Assembly: GCA_002407675.1 (NCBI GenBank)
Contig: DHNW01000002.1
Coordinates: forward strand, 23,372 to 87,371
Origin: Ruminococcaceae bacterium UBA5406
GTDB lineage: Bacteria; Bacillota; Clostridia; Oscillospirales; Acutalibacteraceae
Reading direction: 5' to 3'
Length of the DNA: 64,000 bases
Shown one piece after another: positions 40,581-49,175 of this stretch (position 1 is its first letter; each line of letters begins with the position of its first letter). The notes beneath the pieces were generated by a model, which saw only the letters and a program-made list of their open reading frames with translations, was not told the origin of the DNA and searched no databases. The position numbers and the translations under genes are program-made.

Positions 40581-42296
40581 TTAGCGGGGCATTTGCCGGT
40601 TTTCCTTTCCGGGATGCCTGAGAGTACCAACAGCCTGCTCAAAAATCTCCGAAATCCGCTTTTTCCATGTGGGAGCTTCGTTTTCGGCACGGCACTTCTC
40701 ACAGACGGACATAACCTGAATAACGGCATCCGGTGTTTCCTGATGGGTTTCAAACAATGCCTGAAAAAGGGCATTGAACTGTGAAAGCGTGGCAGGAACA
40801 ATTTGCAGATCCAGCTTTTTGTCATCGCGGGTATACCAGATCCCAATGCGAAAAGTTTCCGCTGTGTTTGAGTCGATCTGATTGGCGATAAAAAGTCCAT
40901 AAACAGGCTTTTGGTACTGCTGCATCAGAGCGGCGACATGGCGGCGCACCGGTTCCCCTTCCATAGCCTCCTGCCTGGAATTTTCAGACAGGGTCGCTTC
41001 AATGACGACGACGCACGTGGAAAATTCTGCGACCAGATCCGGCCCGCTGCCCGGCGCTGTACTCACAGGGTAAAAATCCTGATCGACCGAAAACCGGCGC
41101 ACTTCGTACGGCTTGTTTACAAGGCCGCCTAATGCCAGAAAAGCCCGCCACAGGCTCCATTCCAGATAAGCCGGAGCTTCTGTGCGCGGAATGCTGATTT
41201 CCGTGTCCCCTCCGATTTTCAGCCGTTCTTTGCGTGAAGACAGCAGCTTCATGTAAGCCGCGATTTCTTTCCAACAGGAAGACTGTTCCTGAGCGTAGAT
41301 TTCTTCCTTCTTTTCTGAAATCAGGCTTTCCATTTGGTACCGGATCTGATTAATATGGGCGGCCGTATCCAGCGGACGGCCTTCGATGGAATAAGCGATT
41401 CCGTAATCCTTCAGCTGTATCCGCAAGTCTTTTAAAACCTGTAAAGCAACCGCCGCATTGTCGGTCGGAAGTTCTGAACCGCGGCAAAGTGTCCGGTATA
41501 ATTCCAGCAGCGGGCGATCCGATAAAAGATTTTGAGTCAGGCGGACAGCCAGAAAGTGCTTTTCTGGAATCAGCGCAATTCCTTTCCCTTTGGACTGAAC
41601 CATACCGGTTGCTTTTAAGTACCGGATATTCATATCGGCGTAATCCACAAAAGTGTGGGGCTTGCAGCCCATAGCCGTTCCTCCTGCTTCATACCGGTTC
41701 CGGTCAAACACCCGTTTTCTCTCGGAATGTTCCCTTTGAGAGCGCAAGTTCAGAATACGGTCTGCGGTCTGTGCCAGACCGCTGCAGGGGGTTGTCGTTT
41801 GAACGATCAGCGCTATTTCCGGGAAATGGACGGCAGGTTCCTGCCCGCGCTTTTCCAGTTCCAAAAGGATGGCCAGCGTCCAGACGAGGGGAGAGAACGT
41901 TTTTCCGTTTTCCGCTGCGAAAACCGGCGTAGCCATGGCCCGCAGGAAACATTCCTGCGCTGCGGGGACGGTTTCAGCCCGTATCAGGTTCCATCCGGCC
42001 GGCGTAATTGTATCCAGCTTTCCCAAATCCGTCTGGCGGAACCCCATGCTTTTTGTTACCAGCGGATACAGAAAGCCCAGTTTTCCCATTGCAGATCGCC
42101 ATTTTCGCCCCACACTGTTTGTGGAGTCTACGCCAAGGGACACCACGCCGCATTCTCCAAGCAGTTTTCGAAAGGCAAGGTCACCTTCGCCTTTTCGGAT
42201 ATTCCCCTGAACAGCGGACTTCGATAGAGCGGTTAAACCGTCTTTTATCCGCATGGCGCTGCGGACGGAGGTGTTTCCAAGCTGCCAGAACCCCAT
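40581..42296 (-). CDS. AlwI-family type IIS restriction endonuclease
   Basis: The 571-aa protein starts FWQLGNTSVRSAMRI, the hallmark N terminus of the AlwI/PleI/BstNBI family. These enzymes bind short asymmetric sites and cut outside them. The likely nuclease core is SGPDLVAEFSTCVVVIEATLS (Asp about residue 420 and Glu about 433 from this start). ATG 42296 is chosen, 7 nt after AAGGAG; the frame continues to 42380 without a site. It begins 13 nt after the methyltransferase stop, forming one R-M operon. Known members recognise GGATC (AlwI) or GAGTC; which applies here is not readable from sequence. Confidence 0.85.
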   Translation of the reverse strand: MGFWQLGNTSVRSAMRIKDGLTALSKSAVQGNIRKGEGDLAFRKLLGECGVVSLGVDSTNSVGRKWRSAMGKLGFLYPLVTKSMGFRQTDLGKLDTITPAGWNLIRAETVPAAQECFLRAMATPVFAAENGKTFSPLVWTLAILLELEKRGQEPAVHFPEIALIVQTTTPCSGLAQTADRILNLRSQREHSERKRVFDRNRYEAGGTAMGCKPHTFVDYADMNIRYLKATGMVQSKGKGIALIPEKHFLAVRLTQNLLSDRPLLELYRTLCRGSELPTDNAAVALQVLKDLRIQLKDYGIAYSIEGRPLDTAAHINQIRYQMESLISEKKEEIYAQEQSSCWKEIAAYMKLLSSRKERLKIGGDTEISIPRTEAPAYLEWSLWRAFLALGGLVNKPYEVRRFSVDQDFYPVSTAPGSGPDLVAEFSTCVVVIEATLSENSRQEAMEGEPVRRHVAALMQQYQKPVYGLFIANQIDSNTAETFRIGIWYTRDDKKLDLQIVPATLSQFNALFQALFETHQETPDAVIQVMSVCEKCRAENEAPTWKKRISEIFEQAVGTLRHPGKENRQMPR

Positions 42297-42309
42297 CCAA
42301 ACGCTCCTT

Positions 42310-44220
42310 TTAATAACCGATAAACAAATATTCCTGAACTTTATTCCGGTTATCGTTGACTTTTGTTCCCTGATTGCCAAATGAATACCGGTAGTTCACG
42401 GGTATCACTTCAACATGCGCCTTATATTTAGCCATCAGCGCCAGCATTTCGTCTTTTGTTGGGAGACCGTTGGAAGAATAGGAGACAATCTGGATGCTTT
42501 TGGCGTATTTTTTAAACAACAGTTCAAAGGCGTTTTCAGCGCCTTTCCGGGTAGAAAAAGGCGTCGGATAGGACTTGAATTTTTTCGTCTGAGTGTTCTG
42601 CTGGATTTCAACACCTTTCCAGTCACGCGCCAGACCTTCGACAAAATGATAGCGGCGCACGTATTCGTTATCAGACAAGGGAGAGTAGTAAGGCGGGTCA
42701 ATATAAACAAGATCGGGTGTGGGGATTCGCAGTGCAATCGCGTCGCAGTTTTTGGCTCGGTTTGTCTGGCCGTTATCAAATACAGACCGGTTGACAGCGG
42801 CGACAGCTTCCAGAAACTGCTCCTCCAGTGATTTTTTTAAATCTTTTCGGCCGTCGTCATAGCGGTTCCCGGTATAGGTAAAAATCCCGCGGGGCCGTTT
42901 TTTGATACAGGCGCGGATCAGCGCGCTCATGGCAATTGCTCTTTTATACGGCCTTTTGATGTGAGCAATATTTGCCCGGAGAGTATCAATCAGCTCGTTG
43001 TCAGCTTTGGAGTAATAAAGACCGTCAAATGTTCGGCTGACAAAATGGTCGTTTTCGTATTTGGGGGAAAGCAGAATTTTCGCTTCATCCAGAGGCAGGG
43101 TTACGGAGCTGTTTTCAATCATTGCTTTGGCAAAGACGGCGGACATTGCCATGTAATCGTTGCTGATGACGGCTTTTCCCTGCGCTTTGAAAAGGTATCC
43201 TACAATTCCGGAACCAGAAAACAGATCGGCCGCCGTATGAAATTGAAATTGGGAAGCTACCTTCCAAATTTCCGGAAGCAGCTTGCTCTTTGAGCCCATA
43301 AAACGCGTTGCCGGGAAACGGGATACCTGTTCGGCAAGCGGTTCCGGTGCAAAATGAACTTGCAGGCGCCTTTTGGGCGGGATGGAAACAATAACGTCCT
43401 CGCCGCACCTGCTGTTTCCTTTGCAGGAAATATAGCGTTTAGTGGGAACGACTTCGACCGGATAGCCGCTGTAAAGGTCGTGGACCAGAGGGTGGTTCGA
43501 GTTCATCAGGATTACGTAACACCCCAGTTCATGCAGGCGTTTTACTTCTTTGGCAAGGGCTCGGTGGTCTTCTTCGTAAAATTGTTCTTTTGTATAGCGC
43601 TTAAAGTCAGAATAGGTGGATACGGGCAGATACGGAGGATCCAGAAAAATAAAGTCTCCCGGCTGGGCATAACGTTCCAGGACCTGAAGGTAATCGGCAC
43701 ATACAATCACCGCGCTTTTCAATGCGTCTGAAGCGGCGTACAGGGCTTCTTCGTCACAGATTTTCGGGTTTTTATATTTGCCGTACGGAACGTTGAAATG
43801 TCCTTGGCGGTTGACCCTGTAGAGCCCGTTGTAGCAGGTATGGTTCAGAAAAATAGTACGTGCAGCTGCCTCGGGTTTCGGAAGCTCTTTCCAGTTCTGT
43901 TCCCGAACAGCATAAAAAATATCTTTGCTGTTTTTATACCGGTGCAGGCAGCGGATAACCTCATCCACATGCGAGGCTACCTGAGCATACAGATTCATCA
44001 GTTCCGGATTGCTGTCCGAAATGACGCTGCTTTTCGGCTTCAAAGCAAAAAAGACAGCGCCTCCCCCCAGAAAAGGCTCAATGTATTTTCCGTATTTTTG
44101 GGGGGCTTTGGGAAGGATTTCTCCCAATAGCTGTGTTTTTCCGCCGGCCCATTTCAGCAGCGGGCGCGCCGGAAGCGCCTTTCTGCTTTCCGCATTTTTG
44201 GCCGTCGTGTTGGTTGTCAT
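42310..44220 (-). CDS. Fused double-domain D12-class N6-adenine DNA methyltransferase
   Basis: Protects the host from the adjacent endonuclease. The 636 residues contain two complete Dam/D12-type modules. Module 1 has LLKWAGGKTQLL (21-32, AdoMet motif), FLGGGAVFFAL and FLDPPYLP (DPPY at 194-197). Module 2 has RFMGSKSKLLPEI (306-318), LFSGSGIVGYL and YIDPPYYSPLS (DPPY at 508-511). Two different modules suit an asymmetric type IIS site, where each strand needs its own methylation. ATG 44220 has AAGGGG upstream. M precedes R, the protective order. Confidence 0.92.
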   Translation of the reverse strand: MTTNTTAKNAESRKALPARPLLKWAGGKTQLLGEILPKAPQKYGKYIEPFLGGGAVFFALKPKSSVISDSNPELMNLYAQVASHVDEVIRCLHRYKNSKDIFYAVREQNWKELPKPEAAARTIFLNHTCYNGLYRVNRQGHFNVPYGKYKNPKICDEEALYAASDALKSAVIVCADYLQVLERYAQPGDFIFLDPPYLPVSTYSDFKRYTKEQFYEEDHRALAKEVKRLHELGCYVILMNSNHPLVHDLYSGYPVEVVPTKRYISCKGNSRCGEDVIVSIPPKRRLQVHFAPEPLAEQVSRFPATRFMGSKSKLLPEIWKVASQFQFHTAADLFSGSGIVGYLFKAQGKAVISNDYMAMSAVFAKAMIENSSVTLPLDEAKILLSPKYENDHFVSRTFDGLYYSKADNELIDTLRANIAHIKRPYKRAIAMSALIRACIKKRPRGIFTYTGNRYDDGRKDLKKSLEEQFLEAVAAVNRSVFDNGQTNRAKNCDAIALRIPTPDLVYIDPPYYSPLSDNEYVRRYHFVEGLARDWKGVEIQQNTQTKKFKSYPTPFSTRKGAENAFELLFKKYAKSIQIVSYSSNGLPTKDEMLALMAKYKAHVEVIPVNYRYSFGNQGTKVNDNRNKVQEYLFIGY

Positions 44221-44363
44221 GGTAAGACCCCTTCCCGTTTTTTGGACCCTTTTAAACAATTGTCGGTATCCGGCTTATTACAGCGGATGGCGGATGAAAG
44301 CTCAAAACCGGTTGTCCGGCTGGGTATCACCGGCCATTGCTGCGCAGAATCACTCATGATTCC

Positions 44364-45680
44364 TTAAAAATTGAGATTGGAGCAATTTTCGATTTTGATT
44401 TTCGATCCGTCTGAGAAATGAAAATCCGTATTTTTGAAAAACCAGTCCTTGGCATACCGGATGGTTCCGGCAGTTGTAGTTTCCGCGGCAATGTTCTGAA
44501 ACGAAACATTTCGGATTGGCTTCTGTGGATAGGCGTTGACGGAGAATAACTGGGATGTGCAAGCCTTCGATGTTTCCGCGTGAATATCGGATATGGAGAT
44601 ATCCCGAAATTCAGGGATTCCGCGTTCCGGCGGGTCAACGGGAATCAGCAGGGACTTCCAGCGGTTTGGAATCTCGCCGCTCCAGCCTTCCGGCAGGCAG
44701 CAGTAGCTGTAAGCCGGATACCAGTCGAGCTCAAAATTGAAGATATTTGCAACATCCTTCATCTCGAAATGGCTAAAACAGATATTTTGAACCAGTCCTC
44801 CGCGGATCCGGGCGGATTTCATGCGGATCCCATTGTTGGTGCCGTTCATCCGAATATCGGAAATTTTAATATTCCTCATGCCGCCGGAAGTTTCACTGCC
44901 CAGTGTAATGCCGTCGCCGGTCCCCGTTTCACAGCGGCAAACCTCAATGTTTTCACATGGCCTGCCAACCCGTAGCCCGTCGCCGTCACGTCCGGACTTA
45001 ATGCAGATATTATCGTCACTGCATGCAATGCGGCAGCTTTCCACCTTGACGTTGCTGGAGGAGTCAAGGTCAATGCCGTCGGTGCTCGGCCCGTAATTTT
45101 CACTGATGTCAAGATTGCGGATCTGAATTTGGTCCGAATAGCAGATATGTATGTTCCAGAAACCGGATCGTTTGATCCTGAGATTTTCAATTGTCACATG
45201 AGCCGAATTAAATACCACAATGTTCCTTGGGCGTTTGCAGTCGTAATCTGCGGCCCAGCGCAGGCTCTTGGCGTCGTAAATTTTCCGGAGACCGCCGCGC
45301 CGGTCTTTGCCCCAATATTTTTCCCACCAGTATTCTCCCTGGCCGTTAATTGTTCCGCCGCCGAAAATGCGGACATTTTCCTGAGAAAATACCGTGAGGA
45401 TCCCCAGCGGCCATGTCATTTCCACCCCGGCCACACGGTTCCTCAGTTCCGGGTAGGCACTGCCGTCCTGAGCACCAAGGAGGGTTACGCCTTCGCCAAT
45501 CTCAAACTCAACGTTGGATTTGACAAAGACAGTGCCGGTGAGATAGCCTCCTTTTTCAAATACAACACGTCCGCCGCCGTGAGCCGCCGCGTCGTCTACG
45601 GCGCTCTGAATAGCAGAGGTGCAAAGGGTTTTCCCGTCTGGAACAGCCCCATATTCATTTGCTTTAAAAATTGTCTGCAT
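44364..45680 (-). CDS. GH28 family polygalacturonase-like enzyme
   Basis: Parallel beta-helix glycosidase, 438 aa, cytoplasmic by lack of a signal peptide. YGAVPDGKT near the N terminus, STDGIDLDSS (199-208), CSDDNICIKSG (220-230), GDGITLGSE (255-263) and GIRMKS (284-289) line up with GH28 motifs NTD, DD, GHG and RIK. The His of GHG is replaced by Asp here. It probably acts on imported galacturonate or rhamnogalacturonan oligosaccharides. ATG 45680 with AGGAG 8 nt upstream. It lies upstream of the R-M genes on the same strand, with 143 bp between. Confidence 0.85.
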   Translation of the reverse strand: MQTIFKANEYGAVPDGKTLCTSAIQSAVDDAAAHGGGRVVFEKGGYLTGTVFVKSNVEFEIGEGVTLLGAQDGSAYPELRNRVAGVEMTWPLGILTVFSQENVRIFGGGTINGQGEYWWEKYWGKDRRGGLRKIYDAKSLRWAADYDCKRPRNIVVFNSAHVTIENLRIKRSGFWNIHICYSDQIQIRNLDISENYGPSTDGIDLDSSSNVKVESCRIACSDDNICIKSGRDGDGLRVGRPCENIEVCRCETGTGDGITLGSETSGGMRNIKISDIRMNGTNNGIRMKSARIRGGLVQNICFSHFEMKDVANIFNFELDWYPAYSYCCLPEGWSGEIPNRWKSLLIPVDPPERGIPEFRDISISDIHAETSKACTSQLFSVNAYPQKPIRNVSFQNIAAETTTAGTIRYAKDWFFKNTDFHFSDGSKIKIENCSNLNF

Positions 45681-45991
45681 TTTAAGTTCTCCTGTAGCTG
45701 AAAGGATTTTTGCGGATAAATTCAAGATATCTTCATTATAGCTCTTCTTTATGCTTTTTCCCATACGCCGATTTTTAAATTGGGAATGTTTTTTATCAAA
45801 ATACGGTTGGTCTGCTTTAAAATATTGAGGAAAAAACCATCGGACACTTTCACCGAAAAATGCAGAAACATTTTATCGGTCAAAAAGCGGACGGTGGTTC
45901 CAGACAAACTAAAACTTATTTAATTCTACAGCAATTCTTTCCCTCGTTTTTGCGGATACGCATAAAAGGGGAAGTGCTTTTCGGAAAAAAC
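45681..45991. other. Intergenic region upstream of GH28, no gene seen
   Basis: 311 bp between the GH28 start and the DUF1646 stop. It must hold the GH28 promoter, but I see no convincing hexamer pair, terminator or ORF. Confidence 0.4.
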
Positions 45992-47041
45992 TTAAATAGC
46001 AAATATAACCATAAAATAGATGCCCATAACGATCAATCCAAATGGAATCCCAAGTCTCATCCATTCTTTGCTTCTAATTTTTAATTTGCTTGCAGAGATA
46101 ATATTCGGAATATTTCCTGGGATCATCATACCGCCGCTGATAAGCAGCCCCATGAGAATGGCGACGATCTGGTTCTGCGTCATAGAAGCGCTGATTTCGG
46201 CAGACGCCAGGGTTGCGTTGTCCAAGACAGCTGAACACATGTTGATCCAGTAGAGCCCCATTGCCGGAATTTTGATAACGTATTCATCAATAATAGGTTT
46301 GAATCCGCTGCCCAAAAGGCTCAAGGCGATCAGAAACAGGAAAATTTTCAGTGCCCGGAAAATAATTCCCCGGTAATTTTCTTCTTCAATAACGATTTCT
46401 CTATCTTGTGCAGATATTTTGCCTTTTTTTGCAAAATATACGGCCAATAAAGCAAATATAATAATACCGGGAATTACGTAAACGCCAAGGGTTCGGAGCA
46501 TGTAAAAGAAATCGGCATGCAATGCTGGATTCTTTGATAGCTTTCCAATCACAATCGTAGCCAGAGGTTCGCCAACCGGTGTTAAGACAGCGCCCAGACC
46601 GATCGAAAAACATGCCATAATATTAACGTTGATTTTTGCAGATCTGTTTAATGGAAGCAGATTGATAATTTCAACAAGGCAGAGGGCAGCAACAATCGCC
46701 GTGATAATACTTGAAAGAAGGCCTAGAATAACGATGAACAGAAATACAAACAGTTCAATCGAAATCTTTTTCAGGGTCTGGTTGACCCCACTCCGCAGTT
46801 TGCTGGAAAATATTTTAAATAGGCAGCCGCCCGCAAGGACAATTGCCACAATGATGTACATGTAAACATTCGTAAAAATATCTTTCAGTAAAGCACCGTT
46901 CAGGGCTTCACCGGTTACAGCAGCTAAAATACCCATAATAAAAAGGAAAATTTCAAGGTTTTCCTCGATCAGCTTAATAAAGAGAGGTAAAACAAATATT
47001 AAGCCTAAGATAATGAACAGTAGTATATTCGATACAGTCAA
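45992..47041 (-). CDS. DUF1646 family membrane transporter
   Basis: A 349-aa protein with ten or so hydrophobic helices and few charges. GLGAVLTPVGEPLATIVIGKL and GGMMIPGNIPNIISASKLKI resemble the paired substrate-binding loops of the ion-transporter (NhaD/ArsB-like) superfamily and match DUF1646. Probably a cation or anion antiporter; substrate unknown. TTG start with GGGAG upstream. Base composition is visibly more AT-rich than its neighbours, hinting at a different origin. No partner gene is directly linked. Confidence 0.75.
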   Translation of the reverse strand: MTVSNILLFIILGLIFVLPLFIKLIEENLEIFLFIMGILAAVTGEALNGALLKDIFTNVYMYIIVAIVLAGGCLFKIFSSKLRSGVNQTLKKISIELFVFLFIVILGLLSSIITAIVAALCLVEIINLLPLNRSAKINVNIMACFSIGLGAVLTPVGEPLATIVIGKLSKNPALHADFFYMLRTLGVYVIPGIIIFALLAVYFAKKGKISAQDREIVIEEENYRGIIFRALKIFLFLIALSLLGSGFKPIIDEYVIKIPAMGLYWINMCSAVLDNATLASAEISASMTQNQIVAILMGLLISGGMMIPGNIPNIISASKLKIRSKEWMRLGIPFGLIVMGIYFMVIFAI

Positions 47042-47505
47042 TATTTAAAATCTCCCATCTAGTTGAAACAAATTTTGCTTTTCAGCGGAATTTATTGCTT
47101 CTGGACATAACAAATACTCTCCCGGGTTTTAAAAGCAGAAACCCGAGAAAACGACTCTTTATAACGAAAATCCTTCCAGCGAAGAAACGCTATATTTTTT
47201 AGACCAATCGGTCAGCATTCAGCTCCTTTTTACTTTAAATCACTCAATATGCAGTATAAATAAATTCATTTTCTTAGCCGCTGAACATAGTATCATCTCT
47301 CTTAGAATCAGCATGTATGTTTCAAAAGGGAGCAAATTACGATACAGCCTGATGAGTTCTCCCTCCTGCTGAATTATCCGGAAATTGTAAAATGTAAAAA
47401 AATGGGAACAATTGTGTCCTCAGCCCTACATTCAATCTTGCCAGAAAACCCGACTGTAGTATACCACCATGAGTATTTCAGCGCAAGTTGCGAAATCTTA
47501 GCACA
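47042..47505. other. AT-rich intergenic region
   Basis: About 460 bp without a supported gene. It holds a hairpin CGGGTTT / AAACCCG (47124-47146) and, on the minus strand, a possible 8-codon leader ORF (47082-47108) with GGGAGAG 8 nt upstream, both ahead of the DUF1646 gene. Confidence 0.35.
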
Positions 47506-47534
47506 GCAAAAAGGAGCAGCCTAAAACTGCTCCT
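47506..47534 (-). terminator. Terminator of XRE regulator gene
   Basis: AGGAGCAG / CTGCTCCT stem with a 7-nt loop; on the minus strand it runs into TTTTTGC. Confidence 0.75.
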
Positions 47535-47620
47535 ACCTAATTCTATATCGCTGTATATCATAATTTTCCCAACGGATCAATTTGCTGGAATAAGACCCAC
47601 CATTAGAACGCAACGCACAT

Positions 47621-48019
47621 TTAATGCACTTTGTGGGGAGCCGAAACCTGTTCAAGATAAGTAAGCACGTAATCCTGCTCTTCTTTTGGGCAGATTCGAA
47701 AAACCCCTACCAGTTCTTTTTCTTTATCAGACAGTTCGTAGATATGGCTGGAATTTTTTTTCCCATGGGCATAATCAGAAGGAAACCGCCTTTCAGCAAC
47801 ATCTTTGGGTGTGCTTTCATCCGCAAGCAATTGTTCAATTGGAATATTAAAAACTTTGGCAAGCGTTACTAAGACTGATACGTCCGGTGTGGTCTTGCCA
47901 ATCTCATAGTAGGAATAGGTGGAGCGGTCAATGTTAAGAATTTTTGCAATCTGACTCTGCGTATATCCGCTTTTTATGCGTAATTCCCGTAACCTTTCAT
48001 TCAGGCATAATTTTAACAT
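47621..48019 (-). CDS. XRE family transcriptional regulator
   Basis: A 132-aa protein with an N-terminal Cro/CI-type helix-turn-helix (ERLRELRIKSGYTQSQIAKI, recognition helix around DRSTYSYYEIGKTTPD, about residues 8-62). A short C-terminal region of unknown type follows, rich in charged residues (SDKEKELVGVFRICPKEEQD). ATG start after AAAGGCGG. Targets unknown; candidates are its own promoter and the divergent nfnAB region, where GTGA-7 nt-TCAC occurs at about 48110. Confidence 0.88.
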   Translation of the reverse strand: MLKLCLNERLRELRIKSGYTQSQIAKILNIDRSTYSYYEIGKTTPDVSVLVTLAKVFNIPIEQLLADESTPKDVAERRFPSDYAHGKKNSSHIYELSDKEKELVGVFRICPKEEQDYVLTYLEQVSAPHKVH

Positions 48020-48246
48020 CTGAATTCCGCCTTTATTTTATATAACGATCGTGAGATATTCATACAAATTGATTATAACGTATTTTAATTATCCTATACC
48101 ATTTTGGTGACTATTATTCACAGCCGAAACGTAAATGGTTGATTCAAATTCTATTATGCAGTTTTGTTTTCGGGCTGCGCGTTTTTTCAAATTATAAAAT
48201 ACCAGAAGGTGGTTATCATATTTTTTGTGAATCTGCTGTTTTTCTA

Positions 48247-48274
48247 TTGAAAGGAATCGGGAACCGTGTATAAT
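48247..48274 (+). promoter_or_regulatory. Promoter of nfnAB
   Basis: TTGAAA - 16 nt - TATAAT, about 50 nt upstream of nfnA. The remaining 48020-48246 region is AT-rich and holds no gene. Confidence 0.6.
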
Positions 48275-48326
48275 AAAATTTGTAGGCTTTTTAACAATTC
48301 ATTTAGATCGCAGGGAGTGGCAAAAG

Positions 48327-49175
48327 ATGTTTACAATTAAAAAGAAACGGAAATTGAACCCTTCCATGACACTAATGGATATTGACGCCCCATTTATTGC
48401 AAAGAAGGCAAAAGCGGGTCAGTTTATTATTCTTCGTGTTAATGAACGTGGTGAGCGGATTCCTCTCACCATTGCGGATTATGACCGCGAAAAGGGAACC
48501 GTCACGATTATTTACCAGGTTGTCGGCAAAACAACCATGCTGCTGGATCAGCTTAACGAAGGAGACGCAATCCTGGATTTTATCGGTCCTCTCGGCAAAC
48601 CGTCCGAATTGGAAGGATACCGGAAGGCTGCGGTGATCGGCGGAGGCGCCGGATGCGCCATTGCATACCCGCAGTCCAAGTCTCTGCATGCCATGGGTAC
48701 GAAAGTAGATATGATAGCTGGATTCCGCAATCAGGATCTTATTATTTTGGAAGATGAAATGCGCGCGGCCTGTGACCATCTTACCGTAATGACGGATGAC
48801 GGCTCTAACGGAAACAAGGGGTTTGTAACCGATGCCCTTCGCAAAAATATCGAAGCGGGTGCCGGTTACGACCTTGTTGTGGCGATTGGGCCTCTGGTTA
48901 TGATGCGCGCCGTGTGCAACCTCACGAAACCTTATGGAATTAAGACAATTATCAGTATGAACCCGATTATGATTGACGGAACGGGGATGTGCGGCGGCTG
49001 CCGGCTGACGGTAGGCGGCAAAACAAAATTCGCCTGTGTGGACGGCCCGGATTTCGACGGCCACAAAGTGGATTTCGACGAAGCAATCAAACGTTCCAAA
49101 ACCTATGCGGGAATGGAGAGGGAAGCCGCGCGTGATTTTAAATGCCATTTAATGGAGGGTGCCGAACATGCCTGA
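48327..49175 (+). CDS. nfnA: NfnA: NADH-dependent ferredoxin-NADP+ oxidoreductase, small subunit
   Basis: FAD/NAD-binding subunit with a [2Fe-2S] cluster, 282 aa. GERIPLTIADYD is the FAD-binding motif, VIGGGAGCAIAYPQSK the pyridine-nucleotide site, and CGGCRLTVGGKTKFACVDGP holds the cluster cysteines. With NfnB it balances NADH, NADPH and ferredoxin by flavin-based electron bifurcation in anaerobes. ATG after GGGAGTGG. It overlaps nfnB by 8 nt. Older annotations call it sulfide dehydrogenase subunit. Confidence 0.9.
   Translation: MFTIKKKRKLNPSMTLMDIDAPFIAKKAKAGQFIILRVNERGERIPLTIADYDREKGTVTIIYQVVGKTTMLLDQLNEGDAILDFIGPLGKPSELEGYRKAAVIGGGAGCAIAYPQSKSLHAMGTKVDMIAGFRNQDLIILEDEMRAACDHLTVMTDDGSNGNKGFVTDALRKNIEAGAGYDLVVAIGPLVMMRAVCNLTKPYGIKTIISMNPIMIDGTGMCGGCRLTVGGKTKFACVDGPDFDGHKVDFDEAIKRSKTYAGMEREAARDFKCHLMEGAEHA

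Noticed and set aside
40581..44220. Possibility that the R-M genes belong to a BREX, DISARM or other larger defence island
   Set aside because: No ATPase, helicase, PglZ, phospholipase or toxin-like partner flanks the pair; neighbours are a cold-shock gene and a GH28 enzyme.
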